A stretch of 64,000 bases of DNA from Synechococcus sp. M16.1 (GTDB taxonomy: Bacteria; Cyanobacteriota; Cyanobacteriia; PCC-6307; Cyanobiaceae): the NCBI RefSeq assembly GCF_014279895.1, contig NZ_CP047954.1:868001-932000 (forward strand), read 5' to 3'. Under the pieces are notes generated by a model that did not search any database, was not told the origin of the DNA, and saw only the letters and a list, made by a program, of their open reading frames with translations. Each line of letters opens with the position of its first letter. Position 1 is the first letter of the stretch. The position numbers were made by a program, and so were the translations under genes. Of this stretch, positions 7,528 to 15,602 are shown piece by piece.

Positions 7528-8313
7528 TTGGGCTTTGATCCGCGTCAGTGGTCAGGCGGACGCCCTGAACAACGGGTCACCAGCAATGTTGAGGCGTTGC
7601 TGGCGGAGAACGACGCTTTGCGTCGCGAGGTGTTGCGGCTCAACCGTGAGTTGGAGCGACTGCAACGTCAGCAACGCCAACGCATTCGTACGGAGCCCAG
7701 ATCCCATCGCCCCTGGACTGAGCCATCGGCACAAGCTCCACCGCGCATCAGCAGCCAACAGGTGCTGGCCTGGGGGCAGGCCCTGGCTCAGCAGCCGGGA
7801 TGGACGGCACTGCGTCAGCGCGGATTGGAGCTGTTGATCGAGCAGCTCAACCGCAGTGGTTTTCCTGCCCACTTAACCCTTGAACAGCGGTTGGATCGGT
7901 TGGTTCGGGGGCTGGGAACAGATCTCATGGCGGCGGTGGGAGCCAAGCCGAACAAGCAAACAACGGCCGTTCTGGCGGCGTTTGCCTTGTTTGGGGTTCG
8001 CGCCAGTGAATGGCTGGATGAGGATCCACAGCGTGTGGTGGAGCAGTTGCGTCAGCGGCAGGACCAATCAGGTTCAAGGCGGCAGGGTCGCCGCACCCGA
8101 ACGGACCAACGTCAAACGGATCGTCAGGACGATGGCCACGCCCGTGATCCACGCCGTGCCGCTTTAAGGGTGTTGGGCTTGGAGGCCAACGCGTCCCTCG
8201 CTGAGATCAAGCAGGCGCATCGAAAACTGGTGAAGCAGCACCATCCCGATCTCGGTGGTTCTGCTGAGGCGTTCCGACGCGTCAATGAGGCGTATCAGTC
8301 GTTGGTTCAGTGA
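7528..8313 (+). CDS. DnaJ-domain protein with N-terminal coiled coil
   Basis: 261 residues from a TTG at 7528. Residues about 20-50 form a coiled coil (LLAENDALRREVLRLNRELE). A middle domain (about 75-180) has no known match. The C-terminal 60 residues are a J-domain with an intact HPD (KQHHPDLGG) and the helix LRVLGLEANASLAEIKQAHR, so it should stimulate an Hsp70 (DnaK). A very basic Gln/Arg linker separates the two. A C-terminal J-domain is unlike canonical DnaJ and suggests a specialised co-chaperone. Confidence 0.8.
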   Translation: MGFDPRQWSGGRPEQRVTSNVEALLAENDALRREVLRLNRELERLQRQQRQRIRTEPRSHRPWTEPSAQAPPRISSQQVLAWGQALAQQPGWTALRQRGLELLIEQLNRSGFPAHLTLEQRLDRLVRGLGTDLMAAVGAKPNKQTTAVLAAFALFGVRASEWLDEDPQRVVEQLRQRQDQSGSRRQGRRTRTDQRQTDRQDDGHARDPRRAALRVLGLEANASLAEIKQAHRKLVKQHHPDLGGSAEAFRRVNEAYQSLVQ

Positions 8314-8354
8314 CGCTCTTGTCCGATGATCTGGGGTAGCAACAGGTGGTGTTG

Positions 8355-8474
8355 ATGCCGGTGGAAGTTGGTGTGGTGCTGATTGGTGCTGGCTTTGCCG
8401 TGGGTGTGTCCCTCGCCGTCGCCGTTTGGTTTGAACGTTGGAAGGCAAAACAACCCGATCCTGAACGCAAATGA
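8355..8474 (+). CDS. 39-residue membrane microprotein
   Basis: ATG at 8355 encodes MPVEVGVVLIGAGFAVGVSL, one long helix, then a basic, polar tail (FERWKAKQPDPERK). It lies 41 bases after the DnaJ-domain gene, on the same strand. Probably a small thylakoid or plasma-membrane protein; not matched to a known photosystem subunit. Confidence 0.5.
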   Translation: MPVEVGVVLIGAGFAVGVSLAVAVWFERWKAKQPDPERK

Positions 8475-8479
8475 GCCAT

Positions 8480-8503
8480 AAAAAAGCCCCGCCGAGGCGG
8501 GGC
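8480..8503 (-). terminator. Intrinsic terminator (minus strand)
   Basis: Perfect GCCCCGCC/GGCGGGGC stem with a GA loop, followed on the minus strand by six T. It lies 25 bases beyond the DUF4278 gene and would end its transcript. Confidence 0.75.
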
Positions 8504-8527
8504 ATGTAAGAGGTCGTCGTGCTGTTT

Positions 8528-8632
8528 TCAGCGGGCGACTTTCTGACCGCGGTAAACAAGAACTGGGCGCTGAGCGTTGGACGCAGCAGCGTTGTTCTGG
8601 TTGTACTTCTGGCCGCGATAGGTCAGGGTCAT
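8528..8632 (-). CDS. DUF4278-type small protein (34 aa)
   Basis: ATG at 8632 encodes MTLTYRGQKYNQNNAAASNA and ends LVYRGQKVAR. The repeated YRGQKY/YRGQK is the signature of DUF4278, a short cyanobacterial family with YRG motifs at both ends. It has its own terminator and a candidate NtcA-type palindrome 87 bases upstream. The function of the family is unknown. Confidence 0.75.
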   Translation of the reverse strand: MTLTYRGQKYNQNNAAASNAQRPVLVYRGQKVAR

Positions 8633-8718
8633 GATGGGTTCCTCGAAGCAAGCTCAGGTCCCCGTTCCATGGCCTGAGTCGAACTGCGCCTCGCCGAAGA
8701 CGAAGTGAACGTGATTGC

Positions 8719-8732
8719 GTAGCAGTTGCTAC
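8719..8732. promoter_or_regulatory. Candidate NtcA-type site (GTA-N8-TAC)
   Basis: GTAGCAGTTGCTAC is a fully palindromic GTA-N8-TAC box, the consensus of the cyanobacterial nitrogen regulator NtcA. It lies 87 bases upstream of the DUF4278 gene (minus strand). I do not see a -10 box at the usual distance from it, so activity is unproven. Confidence 0.3.
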
Positions 8733-8816
8733 AAATCTTTTATAAGGGTGATGTCAATCCACGTGTCGTTCGTGCTGTTACAGAACAGGAGATCTGTTCA
8801 GCTCCGATGGGTTGAT

Positions 8817-9086
8817 TCAGGCCTTTAAGTGCTTCAAGCGCGTTTGGGTGGTGTGTGCACCGGGCGTGGCTTGAGTTGAGGTGCTTTCTGGGTCATCACG
8901 GCTGAAGGTGAATTGAATCAATTCTGTCGCTGCTTGAATGGTCGGAATGATGGATCGGCTACCGATCACGAGGTTCAGGCTCTGATCGCTCTGGCTTGGA
9001 CTCAAAGCTTCTATTAATTCGTTGTTCTGCTGAACAGTTCGGCTGCGATTGAGTGATCCTTGATGCTTACTCAGTGTGAAGCTCAT
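8817..9086 (-). CDS. Hypothetical protein (89 aa)
   Basis: ATG at 9086 opens MSFTLSKHQGSLNRSRTVQQ, continuing with LIEALSPSQSDQSLNLVIGS and a Ser/Thr-rich tail. Soluble and polar, without recognisable motifs. No competing gene lies opposite, but no ribosome site is evident either. Tentative. Confidence 0.35.
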   Translation of the reverse strand: MSFTLSKHQGSLNRSRTVQQNNELIEALSPSQSDQSLNLVIGSRSIIPTIQAATELIQFTFSRDDPESTSTQATPGAHTTQTRLKHLKA

Positions 9087-9137
9087 GGCGCCGAAGAACG
9101 CCATCCGTACGGTGTGGGCAGGTCAGTTTTCGCGGTC

Positions 9138-9329
9138 ATGAACAGCGCTCAGAGCAAGGATGATTGGGTGAAGGCGCAGCAGCACAAGTTCCATAAACCG
9201 ATTGATGTCGACACCTTGATGTGGGTGCGCAATCGCCTGATGCGTTTGGAAGTGGAGGCCCGTTGGGCCGACCGCATCTGTGTGTTTGAAGAGTTCTTCC
9301 CCAACGACGCGATCATTCCGCGCATCTGA
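9138..9329 (+). CDS. Small hypothetical protein (63 aa) upstream of ParA-like gene
   Basis: ATG at 9138 gives MNSAQSKDDWVKAQQHKFHK, then DTLMWVRNRLMRLEVEARWA and CVFEEFFPND. Its Trp/Arg-rich amphipathic helices recall the small proteins at 1864 and 4717. It ends 9 bases before the ParA-like gene, which suggests co-transcription. Function unknown. Confidence 0.6.
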   Translation: MNSAQSKDDWVKAQQHKFHKPIDVDTLMWVRNRLMRLEVEARWADRICVFEEFFPNDAIIPRI

Positions 9330-9338
9330 ACCTCAGCC

Positions 9339-9986
9339 ATGTTTTTGACTGTCTTTGGCCAGAAGGGTGGTGTGGCAAAAACCTGCACCAGCATTCATTT
9401 GGCTTGTGTCTGGGCCCAGCAGGACCTGTCGGTGTGTGTTGTTGATGCGGATCGCAACCGCTCGGCAACCGCCTACGCAGCCCGGGGGATGCTTCCGTTT
9501 GAAGTGGTGCCTGTGGAGGCTGCAGCAAAGGCCACCCGCCATGCCCAAGTGATCATCACCGACGGGCAGGCCAGCAGTCACGAGGATGAACTCAAGAATC
9601 TTTCGGCCGGAGCAGATCTTGTTTTGCTGCCCACTACGCCGCAGGCGAGATCGGTTGAGCTCACTGTTGAACTCTCCTCAATCCTCAGGCAGATGGACAC
9701 CATGCATGCCGCATTGTTGGTGAAGGTGGACAGCCGAAAACAACGGCTTGCGCAGGAAGCACGCCAAATTTTGGAGGGTTTTGATGTGGATGTGATGCAG
9801 GCGGAAATCCCCTTGTTGGCGGCGTTTGAAAAAGCAGAAGTGGAGGGTGTTTGTGTGTCGAATGCCGTCGATGACCGTGGCCGTGCCGATCTGAGGCGCA
9901 TGGGGGGATGGGCGGCCTATTGCCAGGCCGCTGTTCAGATCCGTGATCGCTTGTCGGCAGCAACGCCTGACGCCATTAGTGCTTGA
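9339..9986 (+). CDS. ParA/MinD-like ATPase, orphan
   Basis: 215 residues. Deviant Walker A GQKGGVAKTCTSIHLA carries the signature Lys near its start, followed by VDADRNRSATAYAARG (Walker A') and IITDGQAS at the Walker B position, where the usual Asp-x-x-Gly reads TDGQ. Members of this family position plasmids, chromosome origins, carboxysomes or chemoreceptors on the nucleoid. No ParB-like or McdB-like partner is next to it; only the 63-residue protein 9 bases upstream is adjacent. Cargo unknown. Confidence 0.8.
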   Translation: MFLTVFGQKGGVAKTCTSIHLACVWAQQDLSVCVVDADRNRSATAYAARGMLPFEVVPVEAAAKATRHAQVIITDGQASSHEDELKNLSAGADLVLLPTTPQARSVELTVELSSILRQMDTMHAALLVKVDSRKQRLAQEARQILEGFDVDVMQAEIPLLAAFEKAEVEGVCVSNAVDDRGRADLRRMGGWAAYCQAAVQIRDRLSAATPDAISA

Positions 9987-9998
9987 TCAAGAAACAGC

Positions 9999-10217
9999 TC
10001 ACTTTTGGCGTCGGTCGCCAATCAGACAGATCTTTTGAGCTTCAGCCGCAATCCTTACCTCAGCTGATTGAAGGTTGATGGGTCGCAGTTCTTGGTTGAA
10101 GAATCCCACCCGTTGCTCAGCAGCATCCACCTGGCAGCCCCAGGCGCAATCCGCTTCCTCTGGACAGGCGACGGTTAATGCATCCGCTGCGGCGGTTCTG
10201 CTCAAGACGCCGAGCAT
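9999..10217 (-). CDS. Hypothetical protein (72 aa)
   Basis: ATG at 10217 (MLGVLSRTAAADALTVACPE), followed by a Cys-containing segment EADCAWGCQVDAAEQRVGFF and a C-terminal strand-like LQSAEVRIAAEAQKICLIGD. Composition is protein-like and soluble. It is convergent with the ParA-like gene. Family unknown; the reading could still be spurious. Confidence 0.45.
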   Translation of the reverse strand: MLGVLSRTAAADALTVACPEEADCAWGCQVDAAEQRVGFFNQELRPINLQSAEVRIAAEAQKICLIGDRRQK

Positions 10218-10232
10218 CTCCACCAAAGCCGC

Positions 10233-10319
10233 ATGATCGAAGCCGTGGTGATGCTTGCCATTGGTTTGTCGATGGCAGGCGTGGTTCTTGGCAATCTGAA
10301 CAACGACGAGTCCGTTTAA
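10233..10319 (+). CDS. 28-residue membrane microprotein
   Basis: ATG at 10233 encodes MIEAVVMLAIGLSMAGVVLG and ends with a polar tail (NLNNDESV). One helix. It is 24 bases upstream of another membrane microprotein. The size alone makes it tentative. Confidence 0.35.
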   Translation: MIEAVVMLAIGLSMAGVVLGNLNNDESV

Positions 10320-10343
10320 GTTCAAAAGCCATTGCTGCTTTTG

Positions 10344-10496
10344 ATGAATCCCTTGTTGGCCTTCATGCTCGGGCAGCTTGAGATCAGCAATCTCACTGCG
10401 GCCTTCCTCGCTTTGGTGGCGGTGGTCTTTGTGGGCAGCTTTGCTGTGGTGTCGTTGCAGACCGGTGAGCTGATCAAACCCCCCAAAAACGACTGA
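10344..10496 (+). CDS. 50-residue membrane microprotein
   Basis: ATG at 10344 gives MNPLLAFMLGQLEISNLTAA, then a strongly hydrophobic helix (FLALVAVVFVGSFAVVSLQ) and a polar C-terminus with ELIKPPKND. It ends 13 bases before the flavoprotein gene and may be cotranscribed with it. Resembles low-mass thylakoid subunits in layout; not identified. Confidence 0.5.
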   Translation: MNPLLAFMLGQLEISNLTAAFLALVAVVFVGSFAVVSLQTGELIKPPKND

Positions 10497-10509
10497 GTCT
10501 GAAAGGTTG

Positions 10510-12144
10510 ATGCCTGATCAAGCCAAGGTTGCCAGCGTGGATGGTTCCCATGTGATGGTGATCGGCGCTGGCTGGGCCGGCTGGGGTGCTGCCAAAGCTC
10601 TCTGTGAAGCCGGCGTTCGCGTCACCCTGGTCGATGGGATGTCGGATCCCACGGGGAGGACGCCGATGCGCACCGCCAGCGGTAAACCCTTCGAAGCGGG
10701 CACCCGGGGCTTTTGGAGGGATTACCCCAACATCAATGCGCTGACCGATGAGCTTGGGCTCACCGACGTGTTCACTGCATTCACCACAAGCGCCTTCTGG
10801 TCTCCCGCCGGTCTGGAGGCCACGGCCCCGGTGTTCGGTGACGGGTTGCAGTTGCCTAGCCCCCTGGGGCAGGCCATGGCAACGATCAAGAACTTCAAGC
10901 GCCTGCCTGTTGCCGATCGCCTGAGCATTGCCGGCCTTTTGGTGGCGATGCTTGATCTGAACCGCAACGAGGAGACCTTCCGGCGCTACGACGCCATCGA
11001 TGCGTTGACCCTGTTCCGCCAACTGGGAATCACGGAGCGGATGATCGACGAATTCTTGCGTCCGATTCTTTTGGTGGGTCTGTTCAAGCCACCGGAGGAA
11101 TTGTCGGCAGCCGTCACCATGGAGCTGCTCTACTACTACGCCCTGGCGCATCAAGATTCCTTTGATGTGCGCTGGATTCGTTCCGGCAGCATCGCCGAGC
11201 AGCTGATCGCTCCCCTGGCGGAACGCCTGCTGGACTCCGGTCTGCTCACTGTTCTGGGAGGAACGTTGGCCACGCGCCTGAATCTTGATCAGCCAGGCGA
11301 AGCGATTCGGTCGGTGGAGGTCTGCGGCAAAGCAACAGGCCGCTCCAGCGTTGTTGATGACGTTGATGCGGTTGTGCTGGCGGTTGGTGCCAAGGGCATG
11401 CATGACCTGATGGCGGAGTCGCCGCGTTGCAGTGATGTGCTGCCGGAGCTGGTGGCGGCTGGCGGCTTGGGCGCGATTGATGTGGTGTCTGTGCGGTTGT
11501 GGCTGGATCGCACCATTGCGGTCGCCGATCCCGCCAATGTCTTCTCGCGCTTCGACGCTTTACAGGGTGCGGGCGCCACATTTTTTATGCTCGACCAGCT
11601 GCAGGACGCGGATCTTGATGCGCTCTGGGGCGGCAGCGAGCCCCAGGGTTCCGTGGTGGCCAGCGACTTCTACAACGCCACGGCAATCGCAGCCTTGAGT
11701 GATCAGGAGATCGTCGACACCCTGCTGAAGGAGCTGTTGCCCCAGGCGGTGCCGGCCTTCCGGCTTGCCCAGGTGCTGGAGTTTGAGGTGCGGCGTTACC
11801 CGGGCTCGGTGTCGTTGTTCTCCCCCGGCAGTTTCAGCCAGAGGCCCCCGCTGCAGACGGCACTTCCTTCTGTGGTCTGCGCTGGCGACTGGGTGCGGAT
11901 GGGCGAACGCGAGCACGGTGCCAAGGGCCTGTGCCAGGAACGGGCCTACGTCTGCGGTCTTGAGGCGGCCAACGCCTTGATGCGCAGTGGGGTGGTGAGA
12001 GGGGCGAATGCTGCGACCCGCCCAGAACATCCGGTGCGGCCGATCCGTCCGGAAGAACCCCAGGTGCTTTTGGGCCGGGCCCTCAACAAGTTCGTGATGG
12101 ATCCCCTGGAGGCGTTCGGGATCCGTTGGCCTTGGCTGGCCTGA
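10510..12144 (+). CDS. FAD-dependent amine-oxidase/carotenoid-desaturase-like protein
   Basis: 544 residues. The N-terminal dinucleotide motif VMVIGAGWAGWGAAKAL plus the acidic end of strand 2 (VTLVDGMSD) shows FAD binding. The C-terminal VVCAGDWVRMGEREHGAKGL is the second FAD-contacting block of the phytoene-desaturase/amine-oxidase superfamily. The overall length matches zeta-carotene desaturase-like and isomerase-like enzymes, so a pigment or isoprenoid substrate is likely but not proven. ATG at 10510 is preceded by GAAAGG at a good distance; the TTG three bases earlier is less likely. Confidence 0.8.
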   Translation: MPDQAKVASVDGSHVMVIGAGWAGWGAAKALCEAGVRVTLVDGMSDPTGRTPMRTASGKPFEAGTRGFWRDYPNINALTDELGLTDVFTAFTTSAFWSPAGLEATAPVFGDGLQLPSPLGQAMATIKNFKRLPVADRLSIAGLLVAMLDLNRNEETFRRYDAIDALTLFRQLGITERMIDEFLRPILLVGLFKPPEELSAAVTMELLYYYALAHQDSFDVRWIRSGSIAEQLIAPLAERLLDSGLLTVLGGTLATRLNLDQPGEAIRSVEVCGKATGRSSVVDDVDAVVLAVGAKGMHDLMAESPRCSDVLPELVAAGGLGAIDVVSVRLWLDRTIAVADPANVFSRFDALQGAGATFFMLDQLQDADLDALWGGSEPQGSVVASDFYNATAIAALSDQEIVDTLLKELLPQAVPAFRLAQVLEFEVRRYPGSVSLFSPGSFSQRPPLQTALPSVVCAGDWVRMGEREHGAKGLCQERAYVCGLEAANALMRSGVVRGANAATRPEHPVRPIRPEEPQVLLGRALNKFVMDPLEAFGIRWPWLA

Positions 12145-12146
12145 GC

Positions 12147-12329
12147 TCAGAAATTCAGTTGACCTGAAAGCCAGAGTTCCTGCCAAGACCCTGCGGCTGA
12201 GGCATTCAGCGCCATCAGGATGGTCACGCTGATGCCACCCAGGGTGAGCCCCACCCCCATCATGATCAGGGCGGTCAGTCCTTCCGCTTCGGTGAGCGGT
12301 TGCTTTTCGAGAAAGCGACGCTTGGCCAT
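12147..12329 (-). CDS. Small membrane protein (60 aa)
   Basis: ATG at 12329 gives a basic start (MAKRRFLEKQPLTEAEGLTA), then one hydrophobic segment rich in Gly/Ile/Leu, ending with AGSWQELWLSGQLNF. It is convergent with the flavoprotein gene, only 2 bases apart. An earlier start at 12380 adds non-coding-like sequence. Function unknown. Confidence 0.65.
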   Translation of the reverse strand: MAKRRFLEKQPLTEAEGLTALIMMGVGLTLGGISVTILMALNASAAGSWQELWLSGQLNF

Positions 12330-12450
12330 GGCTGCTGATCCGATGCACCCGTTCTGCATCGGCCCAAGGGCACTTGGCAACAGGCCGTATCACTCATTCA
12401 CGCAGAGCTGCGGGGGATGACTCAGCGTTGCTTAGGTTGCTGGCCTGCGC

Positions 12451-12618
12451 TTGACGCCGCCCCGATGGGTTTCATCATGCAGCCATGACTGGTTTGATCT
12501 GTGGCATGACCGCCCTGTGGCTCCACGCCTGGTGGTGTTGCAGAACAACCAATTCGCCTGCGGTCAAACGCAGCTGGCCTTACCCGCGCTCGTGGAAAAA
12601 CAGCGCCGATCTGTATGA
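12451..12618 (+). CDS. Hypothetical protein (55 aa) with overlapping downstream frame
   Basis: The reading HDWFDLWHDRPVAPRLVVLQ followed by NNQFACGQTQLALPALVEKQ looks like real protein. The start is uncertain: a TTG at 12451 or a GTG further in. Its TGA overlaps an ATG (ATGA) that opens a 32-residue frame to 12713, whose Ala-rich content is less convincing. Other frames in the stretch look random. Confidence 0.4.
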   Translation: MTPPRWVSSCSHDWFDLWHDRPVAPRLVVLQNNQFACGQTQLALPALVEKQRRSV

Positions 12619-12759
12619 AAGGCCCTGTCGCCGTCACCGTCATCTCAGGGCGCGCACGCAACTCAGCGCACGCAGCCGCCGCAGCATCGCCGGTAGAACA
12701 CCTGTCTTGGTAGCGCAAGTTACTGAAAACGCTTAAGTTGGCGCGTCTGGATTTTTCTT

Positions 12760-12906
12760 TTGAACGGCAGCCAATCGGTCGAGGCCAGGAGTGAGAAGCG
12801 CCGTCAACAGCTGATGGGAGTCTCGTTTGTGGCTGCAGCGGTTGGGGTTCTGGCGTTGTTGACGATCCGTCTTGGCACCTGTTGCTCCTGGTTCGGTTCG
12901 CACTGA
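12760..12906 (+). CDS. Possible 48-residue membrane protein
   Basis: A TTG at 12760 opens MNGSQSVEARSEKRRQQLMG, a basic lead, followed by one hydrophobic helix (VSFVAAAVGVLALLTIRLG) and a Cys-Cys tail. Topology is plausible, but there is no ATG and no ribosome site. Low confidence. Confidence 0.3.
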   Translation: MNGSQSVEARSEKRRQQLMGVSFVAAAVGVLALLTIRLGTCCSWFGSH

Positions 12907-13040
12907 CCTTTCGGGGTGAGCGGCTGGTGGTCAGTGGTGTTACGTGCCTCAGCAAGGCTGCGCCAGCCACCAGATGTGGTGTCATCAGCCCTTGATTGTG
13001 TGTGCAGGGCCGGTATGTTTCATTTGTTCCCCATCACCTG

Positions 13041-13069
13041 GCTTCAGCCCATGCGGCTGAGGCTTTTTT
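13041..13069 (+). terminator. Intrinsic terminator
   Basis: GCTTCAGCC pairs with GGCTGAGGC (one G-T pair) around a 5-base loop, then six T. It would end transcription from the small genes at 12.4-12.9 kb. Confidence 0.65.
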
Positions 13070-13194
13070 ATTGCCTTCTTGCAGGTCGTTGTATCCAGGC
13101 AGACCAACTTCTGATTGTCTTAAGTGACATCACTTGGTGGCAACGGCCACATCGATATCACGTTCCTTAAGTTGAAAATCCACGTGTTCCCTTG

Positions 13195-13368
13195 ATGTCT
13201 CCTGCTGAATTGTCGAGCATCAAATGGGAGAAAGATGGGGAAATGTCTGCGCAAGACACCTGGACTCTGGTGAAAAAGCTCACCAAGGTGGAAGAGCAAG
13301 ACAAGGCATCCAACCTGTTGCATTTGTCGTCGAAACACAGCCACTCCAAGCGCTCCAGTCGCCGCTGA
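13195..13368 (+). CDS. 57-residue basic hypothetical protein
   Basis: ATG at 13195 encodes MSPAELSSIKWEKDGEMSAQ, then DTWTLVKKLTKVEEQDKASN and a Ser/His/Arg/Lys-rich end. Soluble and strongly basic, which may suggest nucleic-acid binding. Function unknown. The segment before it (13070-13194) holds only an AAGTGA-CA-TCACTT inverted repeat at 13123-13136. Confidence 0.5.
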   Translation: MSPAELSSIKWEKDGEMSAQDTWTLVKKLTKVEEQDKASNLLHLSSKHSHSKRSSRR

Positions 13369-13573
13369 ATTCGACACCTTCCTTTGGAACGCGGTCGGGT
13401 CGTTGATGGAAACGTGGGTGAGGTTGTTCGTTCTGACTCCCCCCTTTGGGGGAGGGCGCAGCTCTGAATACTCCCTCATCTGAGGGATGGACCGTTGGTG
13501 CTGGTGGGTTGTCTCGAGGTGTCTTCAGCCGGTCTAGGATTTTTTGCTCTCTCGATAAGGACCCACAGCGGCC

Positions 13574-14974
13574 TTGACCAACAAACTCATCGTCGGCAGT
13601 GAGGAGTGGTGCTCCCTGCCAGGGCTTGGATTGCCGGCGATTAAGGCACGCGTCGATTCCGGCGCGGCGACGTCGTCGTTGCATGCCTTCAACATCGTCC
13701 CCTTCCAGAGGGATGGTGAGCTGTGGATCAGTTTTGAGGTGCATCCGCTCCAGAACGACCGCAGTGTGGTGGTGCGCCATGAGGCGCCGGTGCTGGAGCA
13801 ACGCAGCGTGCGCAACACCAGCGGCATCTCTGAAAACCGCTACGTGATTCGGGAAGAGTTGGTGCTCGGCGAGCAGCGTTGGCCGATTGAACTCACCCTC
13901 ACCAACCGGGATGCGATGGGCTACCGGATGCTGCTGGGGCGTGAGGCGATGGTGGGTCGCGTGCTTGTGGATCCTGAGGGGAGCCATCAACTGGGTGATG
14001 TTGAACCGGCCCAGCTCGAAGCGATGTATGCGGCCTTGCGCACCGAACGCACGGGGCTTCGTATTGCTCTGTTGGCTTCGGATCCAGCGCTCTACAGCAA
14101 CCGCCGATTGCTGGAGGCGGGTGAGGAGCGCGGACACCGTATGGAATTCCTCAACGTCAAGCAGTGCTACATGCGGCTCGATCCGCAAAACCCCGAGATG
14201 CATTACCGGGGCGGCAATGTGCTCGAGCGAATCGATGCAGTGATTCCTCGCATCCGTCCAAGCGTCACCTTCTACGGATGCGCGATCACCCGTCAGTTTG
14301 AGGCGATGGGCATTCGTGTTCTCAATGCCGCTGAGCCGATCAAACGATCCCGCGACAAGCTTCTGGCGTCACAGCTGTTTGTGCGCCATGGGCTGAGCAT
14401 GCCGGTCACCGGTTTTGCCAGTTCTCCGCTCGACACCAAGGATCTGATCAAGATGGTGGGCGGCGCACCGTTGATCCTCAAGCTTCTTGAGGGGGCTCAG
14501 GGACGTGGCGTGGTTTTGGCCGAAACCCAGAAGGCAGCAGAAAGTGTGATCAATGCCATGAAGAGCCTGAACGCCAACCTGCTGGTTCAGGAATTCATCA
14601 AGGAAGCCGGCGGGAAGGACCTGCGTTGTTTCGTGATTGGCAACAAGGTGGTGTCGGCCATTGAGCGGACAGCAGCCATGGGTGACTTCCGCTCCAACAT
14701 TCATCAGGGCGGTTCCGCCCAGGCGGTGCGCATCCGGCCTGAGGAGCGCAAGTTGGCTGTGGCGGCGACACGGGCGCTCGGCCTGGATGTGGCTGGCGTG
14801 GACATCATCCGCTCGGAGCGGGGGCCCTTGCTGTTGGAGGTGAATTCCAGCCCTGGGCTCGAGGGAATTGAAACGGCGACGGGTAAGGATCTTGCCGGCC
14901 AAATGATTCAGGAAGTGGAGCGAAAACTGGGTTGGGTTCGTTCCTGTTCGACCCCCGCTCTGGTCGCTGCTTGA
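13574..14974 (+). CDS. Fusion of RimB-like aspartic-protease domain with RimK-type glutamate ligase
   Basis: 466 residues from a TTG at 13574. Residues 1-150 are a retropepsin-like/ATP-dependent zinc-protease domain (PF05618 type) with [14 protein letters not shown], the D-S/T-G active-site motif, and [11 protein letters not shown]. Residues about 165-455 form a RimK-type ATP-grasp: [20 protein letters not shown], the glycine loop [34 protein letters not shown] and the metal-binding [13 protein letters not shown]. RimK adds glutamate to the C-terminus of ribosomal protein S6 or makes polyglutamate; the associated protease is usually a separate gene. Fusion suggests coupled addition and trimming. 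Substrate is unproven. Confidence 0.85.
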   Translation: MTNKLIVGSEEWCSLPGLGLPAIKARVDSGAATSSLHAFNIVPFQRDGELWISFEVHPLQNDRSVVVRHEAPVLEQRSVRNTSGISENRYVIREELVLGEQRWPIELTLTNRDAMGYRMLLGREAMVGRVLVDPEGSHQLGDVEPAQLEAMYAALRTERTGLRIALLASDPALYSNRRLLEAGEERGHRMEFLNVKQCYMRLDPQNPEMHYRGGNVLERIDAVIPRIRPSVTFYGCAITRQFEAMGIRVLNAAEPIKRSRDKLLASQLFVRHGLSMPVTGFASSPLDTKDLIKMVGGAPLILKLLEGAQGRGVVLAETQKAAESVINAMKSLNANLLVQEFIKEAGGKDLRCFVIGNKVVSAIERTAAMGDFRSNIHQGGSAQAVRIRPEERKLAVAATRALGLDVAGVDIIRSERGPLLLEVNSSPGLEGIETATGKDLAGQMIQEVERKLGWVRSCSTPALVAA

Positions 14975-15183
14975 TCGGGTTTTTGGGCAGAAGCTTTGGT
15001 TTTCTGCCCTATCCAAAGTTCACTTTTTCCTTTTGGTTGTTTCGATGCTGGCTCTGCTGGTGTTGGTGATTTGGCTGGCTTCAATCTCCTGGCGATTGTC
15101 GAGGCGACGTTGAGATCAATGGTTGGGGAGGCTTATTCGTGTCTTTGAACAGTGTTATTTAGGTGCTGCTTGAGCTGGTGCTT

Positions 15184-15263
15184 TTCTGCGCTGGAGTGGG
15201 TGGTTTGAGCCTGGCCTGATCCATTCCTCTGCAGAATCACTGCATTGATGGGGAGTTTGGTGG
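15184..15263 (+). repeat. Left direct repeat bounding the island (copy A)
   Basis: 80 bases that match 21686-21765 in the same orientation, with six mismatches by my alignment. The central 35 bases, including CTGATCCATTCCTCTGCAGA, are identical. Likely a duplicated attachment-type sequence (attL-like). Confidence 0.75.
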
Positions 15264-15370
15264 GAGTCACGGGAAGACCTTTCTTGATGCTCTCAGCCGG
15301 CGTAAGCCAAGGTTTGCCGCCATCCCAGAGGGTCACGGAAAGACGGGAACCTCAGCGTTGAACCACAGGC

Positions 15371-15403
15371 AAAAAGAACCCCCCCCCCGCCAAGAGCAGG
15401 GGG
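15371..15403 (-). terminator. Probable terminator (minus strand)
   Basis: On the minus strand a five-pair C5/G5 stem around GCTCTTGGC is followed by TTCTTTTT after extra G residues. It lies just beyond the stop of the 57-residue Cys protein. Confidence 0.5.
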
Positions 15404-15428
15404 AGAAGAGCGCAAATGGCTTTTGCGT

Positions 15429-15602
15429 TCAGCTGTCGTTTTTGTAGAGCTTGCAAGCCTCGCTATCAGCCAAGGCCGGATCGGTAGAGCACAGATGCCT
15501 CATTAAGCCGTCTTGGTCGTGGGGAGACAGGGTTCCGTCTGCGCCCCACTTCATGCAGGTATTCAGGGTGCAATCGACAGGCTTTTTGAAAGCTTCGTAC
15601 AT
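15429..15602 (-). CDS. 57-residue cysteine-containing protein, island paralogue 1
   Basis: ATG at 15602, with GGAGGG at ideal distance upstream. The protein reads MYEAFKKPVDCTLNTCMKWG, then DGTLSPHDQDGLMRHLCSTD and PALADSEACKLYKNDS. Four Cys (C-x4-C ... C-x12-C) could form two disulfides or bind metal. The protein at 19516-19707 shares the TCxKW-x2-DG(T/S)LS-x-HDQD core, the LC(S/A)TDPALA block and the SEAC end. No known family is recognised. Confidence 0.75.
   Translation of the reverse strand: MYEAFKKPVDCTLNTCMKWGADGTLSPHDQDGLMRHLCSTDPALADSEACKLYKNDS

Noticed and set aside
7873-8152. Minus-strand frames within the DnaJ-domain gene
   Set aside because: They are antisense shadows of a gene with a clear HPD motif.
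8817-8900. CRISPR-like or tandem repeat arrays anywhere in the window
   Set aside because: I looked for regularly spaced direct repeats and found none; the GDR units in rlmB are coding repeats.
12422-12985. 187-codon minus-strand frame
   Set aside because: Arg/Pro/Ser-rich composition typical of a shadow frame; plus-strand readings in the same region look more like protein.
13437-13455. CTCCCCCC/GGGGGAG hairpin before the RimK-fusion gene
   Set aside because: No T-run on either strand; not called a terminator.
14960-15120. A 22-codon hydrophobic frame at 15045-15113 (MLALLVLVIWLASISWRLSR)
   Set aside because: It could be a microprotein, but it is too short, with no ribosome site and no terminator, to claim.
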